64,000 bases of DNA. It comes from Tubiluchus corallicola (Eukaryota > Priapulida > Priapulimorpha > Priapulimorphida > Tubiluchidae). Shown one piece after another: positions 31,801 through 41,977 of this stretch. A program made the translations under genes and the position numbers. The notes beneath the pieces were generated by a model. It saw only the letters and a program-made list of their open reading frames with translations, was not told where the DNA came from and ran no database searches. The DNA lies in the NCBI GenBank assembly GCA_030141605.1, contig JAQGDQ010000498.1:1-64000 (forward strand), in the 5' to 3' direction. Each line of letters starts with the position of its first letter. Positions within the stretch are counted from its first letter, which is position 1.

Positions 31801-31993
31801 CCTAGTCACCATACATAGTAAACATACATGTCAGCATCTCAGTATATATTATAGCTATGTTAAAATCGGCACTATCGCTTACTATTTATATTTAGATGAA
31901 GAAGAGCATGAATGGGCTGTTAAAACGTGCAGAAAAGCTTGGGATGAGTTCATAGGCTACAGAGAAGACGACAAGAAAAAGAAAGAAGAGTAG
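28816..31993 (+). CDS. MORN5: MORN repeat-containing protein 5 (first exon not found)
   Basis: A small MORN-repeat protein, associated in vertebrates with testis and ciliated cells. Exons: 28816-28963, 29607-29718, 31135-31266, 31896-31993 (TAG at 31991). They join in phase as [17 protein letters not shown] ... [14 protein letters not shown], then [25 protein letters not shown], then [17 protein letters not shown], then [14 protein letters not shown]. Each block aligns with vertebrate MORN5, including the unusual YDxGDGFYNP and HEW..RTCRK-like C-terminus. The C-terminal tail is longer, ending in a Lys/Glu run. The first exon, which should end ...AG or ...CG to give Arg across the junction, was not identified. 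The intron after 31266 begins with an array that repeats the splice donor. A poly(A) signal, aataaa, is at 32121-32126. Confidence 0.9.
29325..29410 (-). mobile_element. Dispersed pogo/Tigger-like repeat, copy A
   Basis: The reverse complement (tcaaaccttgttataacgcc, then ccactaaatatggc) matches 58143-58226 over about 85 bp with few changes. It lies in the MORN5 intron between 28963 and 29607. Confidence 0.6.
30083..30300. mobile_element. Possible pogo/Tigger-like MITE
   Basis: It begins tacagacaaacctcgtttta and ends near gtacgaggttaata, which loosely mirrors the start. The style matches other elements in this window. The boundaries are uncertain. Confidence 0.35.
30361..30515. repeat. 85-bp tandem duplication
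   Basis: The segment starting catgctttaattgtttac and containing ctgtactgtacattgtaca occurs at 30361 and again at 30446, with small differences. It is in the MORN5 intron 29719-31134. Confidence 0.85.
30835..30880 (-). repeat. tRNA B-box-like relic
   Basis: On the minus strand, acgggttcgactcctc is a near-perfect B box. No convincing A box or acceptor stem is present at the right distance, so this is probably a SINE remnant. Confidence 0.3.
30925..31025 (+). repeat. Dispersed repeat, shared with 62140-62232
   Basis: Carries acagctagctagaactttac, ctagttcattttttctt, and ctgctagtaaatc followed by tctatgca. The same succession occurs at 62140-62232 in the GPR107-type gene. About 95 bp are shared with few differences. 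Confidence 0.75.
31243..31800 (+). repeat. 47-bp minisatellite spanning the MORN5 exon 3 donor
   Basis: The first unit is the end of the coding exon (ggatacgtgatgttg) plus the intron start gtaagttggctagt. The unit is then repeated, with GGTAAGT donors at 31267, 31314, 31361, 31408, 31455, 31502, 31549, 31596, 31643, 31690, 31737, 31745 and 31793. The period is exactly 47 up to 31737; the last two are irregular. Only the first donor keeps the reading frame to exon 31896 without a stop, because 47 is not a multiple of three and the frame closes at 31355. Confidence 0.92.
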
Positions 31994-32403
31994 ACTTTAC
32001 CTCATTTTATATTATAAAACAATCATCACAAATACTACATATGAAAGTAAATAGCAAATATTTTTACTTGTACAACAAAATCAGATATTACATGTATGCA
32101 ACCCATTGTTACATTTCCTTAATAAAAGAATTTTGAGAGAAAAAGACTACTTGAGCATTTTAATAAAGTAGCATTATTCGTGACATTAAGTCCTGCTGCC
32201 TGCAGCAAAATAAGACGAAAGCTTTCAGTAGAGACTCTCTGAGACATAGCATATAGCACATCACGTTACGTAGGAGTGTTGATGTGCTTTGTGCATGGTT
32301 TTCCACTGACTGAGTGAGAGGTTTATCGATTCTCCAAAAAAATACTGTAATTAGCATTCTAGTTTTCACAACTAAGGATAATTTAGACATATAATTTCAC
32401 TCA

Positions 32404-35400
32404 TCATAAGATCTGCACTGTAATTCCTAGTTTGTCGACTACGTCCTGTGATAAGCAGTAGACCGGATTAATCTGTTTTAATTTCTCTTCTCCCATGAGT
32501 GATAAACCAGCCAAACCAAACAACGTGTGAAACGGGTCGACCTGTAATGGAGAAGGAAAAACAGTGATCCACTTGTAATCCACTTGTGATCCACTTGTAA
32601 TCCGGAGCATGTTTTTATACATCAGACTCAAAACTCTTAATCTCGTAACGGCTCGCGTTTACATATTGTGGAACTGCAGCACCCCCTACTTTCACTCAAT
32701 ATTATCGCTAATATTCAATATAATACAACTTTTTTCTTTAGTTGTTTATGGTAGTACTGTTTGCTTCACAGCCCAGCACAGTGCGCTCACAGTTCAAGAA
32801 ATGTGGTGTTTGACTATTGTGTGTATGTGTCTGAGATAAGACGCTGCACTTAGCTAGAAAAAGTACTGTCGCTCACACAGTGTAGTCAATTGTCACATGC
32901 TTAAAGACTGTGCACCGGCATATTGTTGAACTGCAACAATTTAGGCTATTTGTAAGCAAACAATATTTTTTGTTTGGGATTTTATGAAGTTTATGTATAA
33001 ATTTTCGTATGTTTGCTTGTCTAATTTTAGAATTACAGCATTAAAATTAAGTTTGTTTAATTTTACACAGTATTAAAACAATGGCTAAAAATTTTCTGAA
33101 GCAAGCACCTCCAGTAATCTCAGCTACGAGCCGCTACTTCTTGTATTAACGAAGGTCACTCTGTCCACCATTTTTGCTTGCTGTTCGTGAAAATTGGAAG
33201 TAATGATTTTAAGAAGCCATGCCTCTGTTGAAATCTCAGCATGACAGTGATAAAGAAATAATCACAGCTCTAGTCTAATGCAGTGAAAAGCTAATGTCAC
33301 TGCTGTGTTAATGTCACATTAACTTTTCACTGTATTAGACTGAAACGTTGAAAAGAAAGCAAAATTTTTGGGTGCATAATTTTTTGCACAGGGGACAGAA
33401 CAATATGGCATGTATCTCTACTTAGCGAAGGAATTGTAACTGAATGCATAACAACATAATTACAGTCTAGTCTCGTTATCTCGCCACGGTCCGTCTAGGG
33501 CAAATTTTTGGCGAGAGGCGAGTATGGCGAGATAATGGGAATATAACGAAGTTAGTCTATATGTATATACATAATAGTTGATTAACATAGTGTTCCTCTA
33601 TGTAAAGTTGCTCACACTTTGTGGAAACTCAAACTTAAATGCAGCTTTGGTGTTATAGAGTAAGGATATCAGTGACGCTTTAGTTTCTCTGCGCATTAAC
33701 CAACCACAGCACTCCTAATCTAATCCTGGTGAGACATACACTAGATTAATTATGTCTGTCTATCGGGTACAGCAGCATTGTCTACATACCGCGGTTATAT
33801 TGATCGACACGCGGTATATGTATTGATCGATTCACCTCTGAGTTTGTCTGTTTGGCGACATAACGAATATAGTTTACATAAGCACTCATCCTAGCATGAC
33901 GTGGCGTGGGCGAGAAGCGAGGGTGGCGACTTAACGAGGTAAATATCAAAGCAGGAAATCCGTCCTGGTACTTTCTATGGCGAGAGACGAGTTTGGCGGC
34001 ATAACGAGGGGCGAGATAACGAGGCTAGACTGTAGATGCTTCTTCCGCCTCTCAAATACTCAAATGGAAGAAATATTACAATGTATCGGTGCTGAAGTGA
34101 CCAAAACTCGCCTGACCAGGAAACGGTCACCGGAAAGTTGAAAACTTGCTAAATCACACATGGAGTTGTACTTATGTGTGAGTTTAGATAAATTTTGTGC
34201 GACTCTGAATTTATAAACGTGTAAACGTAATTTACTGCACTACAGAATAGTAAAAGAGACTTAATACTTACCAGGTCACCTGGTCTGTCAGCAAATCCCC
34301 CAGTTTCTTCATCTTGAGAAGCCAATATAAAACTTACCAACTTGCTCTAGTTACAAAAATTCAAAGTTTGTGTAAACTTTATCAGGTATAATGTTAATTA
34401 TAATGTATTTTTTAATATTCATTAAATAATTGAAATTTTTACATAAAATTTACATTTACATTGTTGAACTTTAGTATTTCTCATAAGAATAAACCGTATG
34501 AAGAAACACAAAATCAAAAAATTTGGATTTGTTTAATGACTATGGTTGTGGAATAACCTAAATCTAATTAACTATCAAGGACTCTAAGATGAGCCACTAA
34601 ACCAGCAGAGGAGTGTCAGCCATGTTCAGATGTAGATATATTCTCCCTCTATATAGTAAGCAGTCTGAATCAGTACGCTGAATGAAAACACCCGAAGTAA
34701 TTATTGTATCAACCGTTCACCCATGCATTCACTGACTAGCTTAATGTTGCCTGACCTCTGTCACTAAGGACACCGTGACCATTTGGTTATTTGTCAACCA
34801 CGTAATTCTAATGGTTAGAGACAACTAATTACCTTGTCTATCCAATGTATCCTATCAATAATTTTTAATGACGCCAGCACCCACCATGAATAGCAAACAT
34901 CGGGTAACTTCTCCGGCCTGCCTAATAATCAAAATCAACACCAGATGTCACTTTTGCATTACACAGTTATAAGTAAACAGCATGTAAAGCTGACGGTGGT
35001 GGAGAGTTTTATGAAAAAATTTCTGACAAGTTTCAAAATCAGGTTCGACAACGGAAACCATTGCGTTTCTATAATCAATTAATTAGATACGAAATTTATT
35101 GAACTATTCAATTCAACTTCAATTTATTTATCTCTTTATAGTGTTACAATAAAACATGATTAATAAAAGAATCTCTAAAAAATTTTGAAAAATGGTTAAA
35201 ATATATAGATCTAGAACTAGAGAAAGGATAGCAAAAAGACTATAAAGTCACCTAGTCTGCTGTCCTTTACTGAATATAAATAAAATGATTTTTTAGACAT
35301 TGGTGGGCATTAATGTTATCAATTAAATTTAGGAAGCATTAGTAATTTTTAAAATTATGACATTTTCTATATAATCCAGAGAAAAGAATATACATGTAGT

Positions 35401-38400
35401 TTAATTAGCGGGCAACAAAATAAGGTCAATCTTGATTAAACTAAAAACTGCATTTAGATTTTATGTGAAATACAGGTGAAAATTGTTATGAAATGATAAA
35501 AACACTTTGGGTTAATAATGCTATTAATCAACAACAGGAGTTAAATACATTTTCATTTGAGTTCAACTTCATTATTTCTAGGCTTATTGATTAAGAACAA
35601 ATCTACTGACTTGGACAATAATACTAGATAATATAATTCTCAATATACTGATAAGACAAACATTTAGCTATACAGGTTTTTTAGTAATTTTATAAAGGAG
35701 AGGTAAGACTTGTGCAATCTGTGAACAATACCTAAATCTTTACTCATAAAATAGTATTGCAGTATGACTTTAATAATTACTCTGCTGTAAAGAAGAGATG
35801 AAAGACAGAGTATTTCCTGATATTTAGGATAATATCTGTAATGGCCTGTGGATTAACTAATTTGTAGAGTTATAAGTAGCAGTATTCAAAGTACGAATCG
35901 GTAGCTTGTTATGCAATAATTGAGAGAAAAATTAATTGAATATTAGAGTACATTTTCTGAGCCACAGATTAATTATAATGTTGTCGTCTCATGGAAGGAT
36001 AACCATTTGTACTTATGAGAAACCTTTGCAGCAGCTACACTGAGAAATCAGTGCACTAAGTTTTACTGCACAAAGGTAGCATCTGCTCGATTTTGAAAAG
36101 AAGTTAAGAATGGTATCGGTAGTAAAACTGATTTACACCGGCGATTGAAAAACTAATCAGTGATCGGAAATGAAAGTGCAAATAAGCTAATTGGTCAACA
36201 ACACATTAGACTGTATGAAGATCTCCGTGCAAACAACAGAATGGGTGGTTGTACGGACAGTCATGAGAAGTAAACAGCATTATGTTACTTATTTGAGCAT
36301 TACTGCAGCCCATTTTAAAAATGGTAACTAACAATTCAAACCAAAAGATATTGTGTTAAAGGAAAAGGCAAGTCTTCTAGGAAGTTAGGCTTATTTCAAT
36401 GTTTGCAAAAAAATGTTATAAATATTTAGTAATAAATCTGCAATAAGCGCCTCGTGTAGCTAGTAAAATCAGTTTAAAGCCACGATCACTTTATACTTGG
36501 CCGCTTCCATTTTTAAAGCCCATTCTTCTTCCAGTCACGTCATTCATCTTGAAAAAAAGTAGCGCACTGTCAGTCTTCATCAAAAGTATAAAAAGTCTTC
36601 ATCAAAAGTTTTTACAAAAAATTAGATAGCTAATTTTGTAGTATTTTTGTGTGAACATTAGGTAAGCTACAGAAGTTTGAAGTACTTTAAACAGTGCGCA
36701 CTTACGGAAAGTGACGAAGTCTCCTAGTTATGTGATAATTTTCAAGTGAATCACGTCAACCACGACGCCTGAAAAAATTTCTATTCAGAGATAGTATATT
36801 TTAACTTTATGCTTTATAGGCTGTTCTTTGCAAATTTCTTTGTGATTTTTCTAAGTCTGAGGGATAACAGTAAAATAAACCCACCATACAGAGTGAGTTA
36901 AATACTTAAAAGACAGCTGAAGACTTATTTAAGTACGCTATAATTTAACATTGTTATTCCTGTTACCATTCAATCCTCCGGAAGGAAGTTGCCGTTCACA
37001 TAACCACCATCCCAGTAAGTCGGCATCAACATGATGTAACTGCTGAGTGATTGAGAGCATTCCAAGACAACAGTAAATCTTTAAGAAAAGCATGAAAATG
37101 TTGATTAAATAGCACCCATTAATAATCAAAGTCAAAGTCAGTTTATGTCTCGAAAATTTTTACATACCAAACGAGGTACAGACATTAGTGAAGAAGTCAT
37201 ACCATAAGCAGGGTGGCATGAAAGTGAGTGCTTCCATTTATAAACAAATGCTTTACCAATCACAAAGAAAACATTGCGAAGCAATCCTAATCCGTTTACC
37301 ATCAAATTATGAGAAAAGGACAGAAATTTTTTAGCAAAGCTTTTATGTTTATATGAACTTTTAATAGAAAGATTTGTTTTGAGGCTCCTAAGTTCACATT
37401 TCAATAGGAAGATTCTTTCCTGAAGCTTCTACATTTACATTTCAATAGAAAGATTCTTTCCTGAAGCTTCTACGTTTACCATTCAATAGAAAGATTCTTT
37501 CATGAAGCTTCTACATTTACATTTCAATAGAAAGATTCTTTCATGAAGCTTCTACATTTACATTTCAATAGAAAGATTCTTTCATGAAGCTTCTACATTT
37601 ACATTTCAATAGAAAGATTCTTTCATGAAGCTTCTATGCTTACATTTCAATAGAAACATTCTTTCGTGAAGCTTCTACATTTACATTTCAATAGAAAGAT
37701 TCTTTCGTGAAGCTTCTACACTTACATTTCAACAGAAAGATTCTTTCGTGAAGCTTCTACATTTACATTTCAATAGCAAGATTCTTTCATGAAGCTTCTA
37801 CATTTACATTTCAATAGAAAGATTCTTTCATGAAGCTTCTATGCTTACACTTCAATAGAAAGATTCTTTCATGAAGCTTCTACGTTTACATTTCAATAGA
37901 AAGATTCTTTCATGAAGCTTCTACATCTACATTTCAATAGAAAAATTCTTTCATGAAGCTTCAACGTTTACATTTCAATAGAAAGATTCTTTCATGAAGC
38001 TTCTACATTTACATTTCAATAGAAAGATTCTTTCATGAAGCTTTTACATTTACACTTCAATAGAAAGATTCTTTCCTGAAGCTTCTACATTTACATTTCA
38101 ATAGAAAGATTCTTTCACGAAGCTTCTACGTTTACATTTCAACAGAAAGGACATCACAGAAAATTATGAAAGTTAGGATGACAGTTAGGGTATTTTATGA
38201 ATTAATATATTGTGCTTTATTAGACCAACTACAATTTTCAAAATTTATGATAATAATGTGTAAAATGTGTCTACCTGGCCAGAATGTGACTCAGAACCAG
38301 GCCGCGTTCCAAATCCTCCGTCAAAATTCATACAGGAAAGAACAAATTCTACAGCTTTCTGAACACTAATTTCTTCCAGTCTTTTCTATGAAAAACAAAC

Positions 38401-41248
38401 TAGACTGTAGAACAATTGCAAAGCTCATCCGTGAATTCATGAGTAAATTGACTGCGTGAAGTGTAGGTATGCAAAGAGAATTGTGATTAAATTTCACCAC
38501 TGCAAACAGTAACATTTGCACAAAGACATAAAACAGTCTACCCCCGTGTCAGTAGCAAGTGCTTGCAGCACCCCAGGGGCAAAAAAACTTCTGGCGCCCC
38601 ACCCTTTTAATGTGTTGATCATTTATTTAGTGGGTGAGGCTACAAATTGTGCACGTTTTTTTTTTTGTGTCCCTCAGCCCGACTTTCCTTTTTTGACATG
38701 ATGAAGTAAAGATAAACAAATTTTTTCTAAGCATCATCCTGAGTTTGATTTGTGGTACTGCAGCAGAGTAACTCTTTTCTATACATTAGTTGCTCATAAC
38801 ACGACAGTCCTTAAACATTCAGCTCCAGCATTAAAACATGCAAAATTTATGAAAGACACAGAACACTACAGGTTTTCACAATAATACAATCAGCAATTAG
38901 AGAAATGCCACTGTTTCTTCCAAAATTATTGATTTTCTAAACCACTCGACACCCTACGTATCCCTTAAGTAAGAACATTAGCTTTTTTCTAGGTTTTATG
39001 TAGTAATTAAGTCAGCTACGATAATCTCTGACTAGACAATTTTGTTAAAGTTTGAAAAGTTGTGTTAATGTTGGGTTAGCAATTAATAATTAATAGTCAT
39101 TGAACTCTATATGAAAAATTTTGCACCCTTTCACCTTTGCACCCTCTCACGTTTGCGGCTGCAGGTGTTTGCCGCTTGTCTTCGAAAATAAGCAACATTT
39201 ATTTTCTGCTTATCTGCATATCACTTTATATACAATTCAAGAGGAAAGCTTAAAACCTACTTGTGCATTGAAATGTAGTATCAGAGAAGAGAATGTATTA
39301 ATGCATTACTTTTAGTTCTACTCACAGCCACCAGGGTACGCCACAAACAGTACTCACCAATAACGACAGACAAGCCACAGCGCAAAAAGAGAAACGCGTA
39401 TCAATTTCTCCCCATTTGTCTCCAGCAAAACTGCCGTCATCCTGTTGTAACCTCTTGACATAATCAACAACCCCGTCTGTATCAATTGCATCCAAAGTAT
39501 CATAGGTTACCATAATCTGAAAACACATCAGATTGCTTTCTTTTTACTGATGCTATACATTCTTAAAGAGTGAGGTAAAGAAACAGAAGCAAAACTAGTT
39601 TCTGCTAGTCACCCATTCACCTACTGACCAGCTTCAGCACTACTTTAATTCAATTTTAAACAATGTGATTTCTCAGCTAAAACTAGTTGAAAAACTCACT
39701 GAAACTTACGTGCAGTAAATTAGAAAGTACATATTAGTCATGAGTATATATTTTAGAAAGGAAACAAAGAAAAATTCGCCACTTGGTACTCTCTTCATAC
39801 CTGCACAGCACTAAGGGTATACAGTAAATGTGGATCTTGTTTATAACTGGAACCAAAACCACCACATTCATGCTGACAATCCTTGACGAATGTGACAATT
39901 TCTTCCTTGTTCATCCGGTCTAATGATCCCATAAGATCCATAGCTGTCAAACCCCAATAAATGCCACTCATCCTCAAATATTCTGTCATCACGTATTCCT
40001 AATGAAAAAAAATCATAGTGTTGAACTTTGAATTGTCATAACAGGGTCAGCTCTACCATTAGGAAAACTAGGCAGTTGCCCAGAGTACAAACTTTTAGAA
40101 GTAAAAAGTGATTCTTTACTTTTTGAGTTTGTATATAAATCTGTTTAGTGGAAATCTGTGGGAGACTAATTTTGAAACCAACTACTCAACCTGCACTATC
40201 AAAATTAGTCTGTGTTAGACTAATTTTCCACACAGACTAATTTCGTAGAATTTTTTCATTCCAATATGAAGTTTATTTTCAATGAAATTCAAATGGCAGT
40301 AACAATGTTTTGCCTTTCAATCAGAATCTTCTTCAGTGGACTCAGTCTCAGAGTTAAAAGTTTCTTCATCAACTGGCTTGCCATTAAACTCTTCTCGGTT
40401 ATTTTGCTATGGTTTCCTGCAGTACTGGGTACAGATGCGTTGTAATCCATTTGCCCTCCTCATCGAATGCCAGACCAGCGTGCATCATAGCCTTTCTGGC
40501 AAAAGTCATGTGTGTTTGTCTTTCTGAGCATTTACAGAGTCGGTAGCCAGATCCTTTGTTTTATGTGTTGACAACATGCGCGGCGCATGGGAAATAAAGG
40601 AAAATACATTAAAAGTGCACTTTAATATTAGTCTGTGTGAATATTTTTCACATAGATTAATTACACCAAACAGTGTTTTTAAGTGCAAAACAGTTTAGTT
40701 AAATGAAACGAGTTTCTTGCACTATTTTCATGCCAAAATGTACGTTTCGTCAGGACTAATATCAAGGTGTTTTCCCGCAACAAAACGCTTTCTACTTTTG
40801 TTTTACCTGGCTTCCTAAAATTATTTCGGGCAGACACAACTGATGCGTTATCATGCTTTTGCTTGTATGTACCGTATGCATACAGTAGCACAGCTAGGTA
40901 ACCGTTAATAGTAGTATTCAGTCTATTTAACAGGTGGTCTTCTTTCCAACCCCCGGACAGGTGGGTTGGTCACTTTTAAAATGCGAAAGGTATATCTCTC
41001 ACTTTTGCCGACTGCTTCCATGTACGTCAATACAAATAATTTTGTTTTTACTTTCTAGTGGCTAAATGTCCACCTTTCTCAGTCCAGGGTGCTAAAACGA
41101 CAAATTAGGAAAGCATGAAGAATTGTTCAAAGAAACTCACATATTCTTCCTTCTTGTTTTCATATGCAGAGATGTATTCCTTGTGCTTATCCATGAAAAT
41201 TTCAGCTGGAAGTGTTTCAGAAAGTACAATATCCTTTACAGGTGTGCC
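32404..41248 (-). CDS. RABGGTB: Rab geranylgeranyltransferase beta subunit
   Basis: Catalytic beta subunit of GGTase-II, which attaches geranylgeranyl groups to Rab GTPases presented by REP. Minus-strand exons: 41248-41141, 39998-39801, 39516-39358, 38385-38275, 37078-36967, 34921-34833, 34346-34272, 32541-32404. They total 990 bases in one frame, 329 residues plus a start Met from an upstream exon, matching the vertebrate length (331). Family blocks: [90 protein letters not shown]. Zinc ligands are preserved: Asp and Cys in PDVCYSWW, His in DPFHTLFG. The first exon here opens GTPVKDIV. A likely ATG-only exon ends at 41433 (ccATG|gtaatt). The gene is tail-to-tail with MORN5 and head-to-head with CUTA. 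Confidence 0.95.
32650..33145 (+). repeat. Dispersed repeat, copy 1 (partner at 55478-55925)
   Basis: Shared blocks with 55478-55925 include tttcactcaatattatcg, gagataagacgctgcact, the ttttacacagtattaaa region and attttctgaagcaagcacc. The two copies diverge by roughly a quarter. This one lies in the last RABGGTB intron, in antisense to that gene. Confidence 0.65.
33271..33342. repeat. Short inverted repeat (hairpin element)
   Basis: Left arm tagtctaatgcagtgaaaag and right arm (reverse complement agtctaatacagtgaaaag) extend about 30 bp each around a short loop. It lies in the last RABGGTB intron. Confidence 0.7.
33473..34032. mobile_element. pogo/Tigger-like MITE with TA target site
   Basis: The ends are cagtctagtctcgttatctc and, on the other side, gagataacgaggctagactg, inverted repeats of about 24 bp with one mismatch. 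TA flanks both ends (33471-33472 and 34033-34034). The 560-bp interior has no ORF but repeats gcgag/ataacga motifs. TA target sites and CAGTC... ends fit the Tc1/mariner-pogo superfamily. Confidence 0.8.
35095..35180 (-). mobile_element. Possible LINE 3' tail, antisense
   Basis: Read on the minus strand it ends in agataaataaattgaagttg followed by aattgaatag, a LINE-like tail of TTGAA units. The body further right is not recognisable. It lies in the RABGGTB intron 34922-36966. Confidence 0.4.
37395..38152. repeat. 41-bp minisatellite
   Basis: About 18 units of 41 bp contain ttcaatagaaagattctttc and atgaagcttctacattta. Most carry the palindrome aagctt. It fills much of the RABGGTB intron between exons 38275 and 37078. 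Confidence 0.97.
40201..40243. repeat. Overlapping alternative hairpins
   Basis: The arm aaaattagtct (40201-40211) pairs perfectly with agactaatttt (40217-40227). The overlapping arm aaattagtctgtg (40202-40214) pairs with cacagactaattt (40231-40243). Related pieces lie near 40160 and 40627. RABGGTB intron. Confidence 0.7.
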
Positions 41249-41977
41249 CTAAACAAACTTATTTTTAAACATGATCTGTTAAGTCATCATTTGTTTTTAA
41301 TATCTATTAATAGGTAGCATGATTTTTTAAACGCCATGCAAGCTTTTAAAATAGCCGGCTTAATGAATTCCAGACGTACCAGACACTACACTATTAAAAC
41401 TACCAATAAAATTAGTCAAAATTGTTAATTACCATGGTTATTGTCAATATAAATTAAAAACTAGTATAACTGTTAATATTTGAAAGCGACTTCTCTTCCA
41501 CTTCAATGAAATTCTGAATTTTTTTCAAAACGTACAATCATGGAGGCTGACATCTTGGAAACGTAATTCCTCTAATCACAATTTATGTTACATTTACTTG
41601 TCCGTGACGTAAACGCACGTGTGGTACAGTATGATTTTAGTGCTTGGCAGGAATTGTGTGTGTTGTATATGATTTTTCACTAGAAATTACTGTTAAGCCA
41701 ATAATTTTTCATAATCATACGTTATTGTACATTTTCAACATTCGGAAATTTGTGCTGCATGAACAAGGTTGCTGCAGTTTTTGGGTTTATTGTAAGTTGT
41801 AGAAAGATCGAACGTTCTGTAACTACGTATTTATTACTGTATTGCAGGCTTATACTACATGTTACTGTCAGGTTAAGGTACCTTCTATGCATTCAACTAA
41901 ATGTGTTTGTCACTCAGCAGTTTGCTACATTGAATTCTGTTTTTTATGCACAGGTTGTAGTAACTGCTTCTTTGTAC
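41249..41977. promoter_or_regulatory. Shared promoter region of RABGGTB (minus) and CUTA (plus)
   Basis: The two genes start head-to-head. The RABGGTB ATG candidate is at 41435-41433 and the CUTA ATG at 41978 (or 41750), so 315 to 545 bp hold both promoters. No TATA box stands out. A bidirectional promoter is an inference from the spacing. Confidence 0.5.
41433..41435 (-). CDS. RABGGTB: Candidate ATG-only first coding exon of RABGGTB
   Basis: The exon at 41248 begins in phase 0 with GGC ACA CCT (GTP...), and vertebrate RABGGTB begins MGTP. The minus strand here reads ataaccATG|gtaattaa, an ATG directly followed by a donor, which would supply exactly the missing Met. Transcript evidence is needed to be sure. 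Confidence 0.5.
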
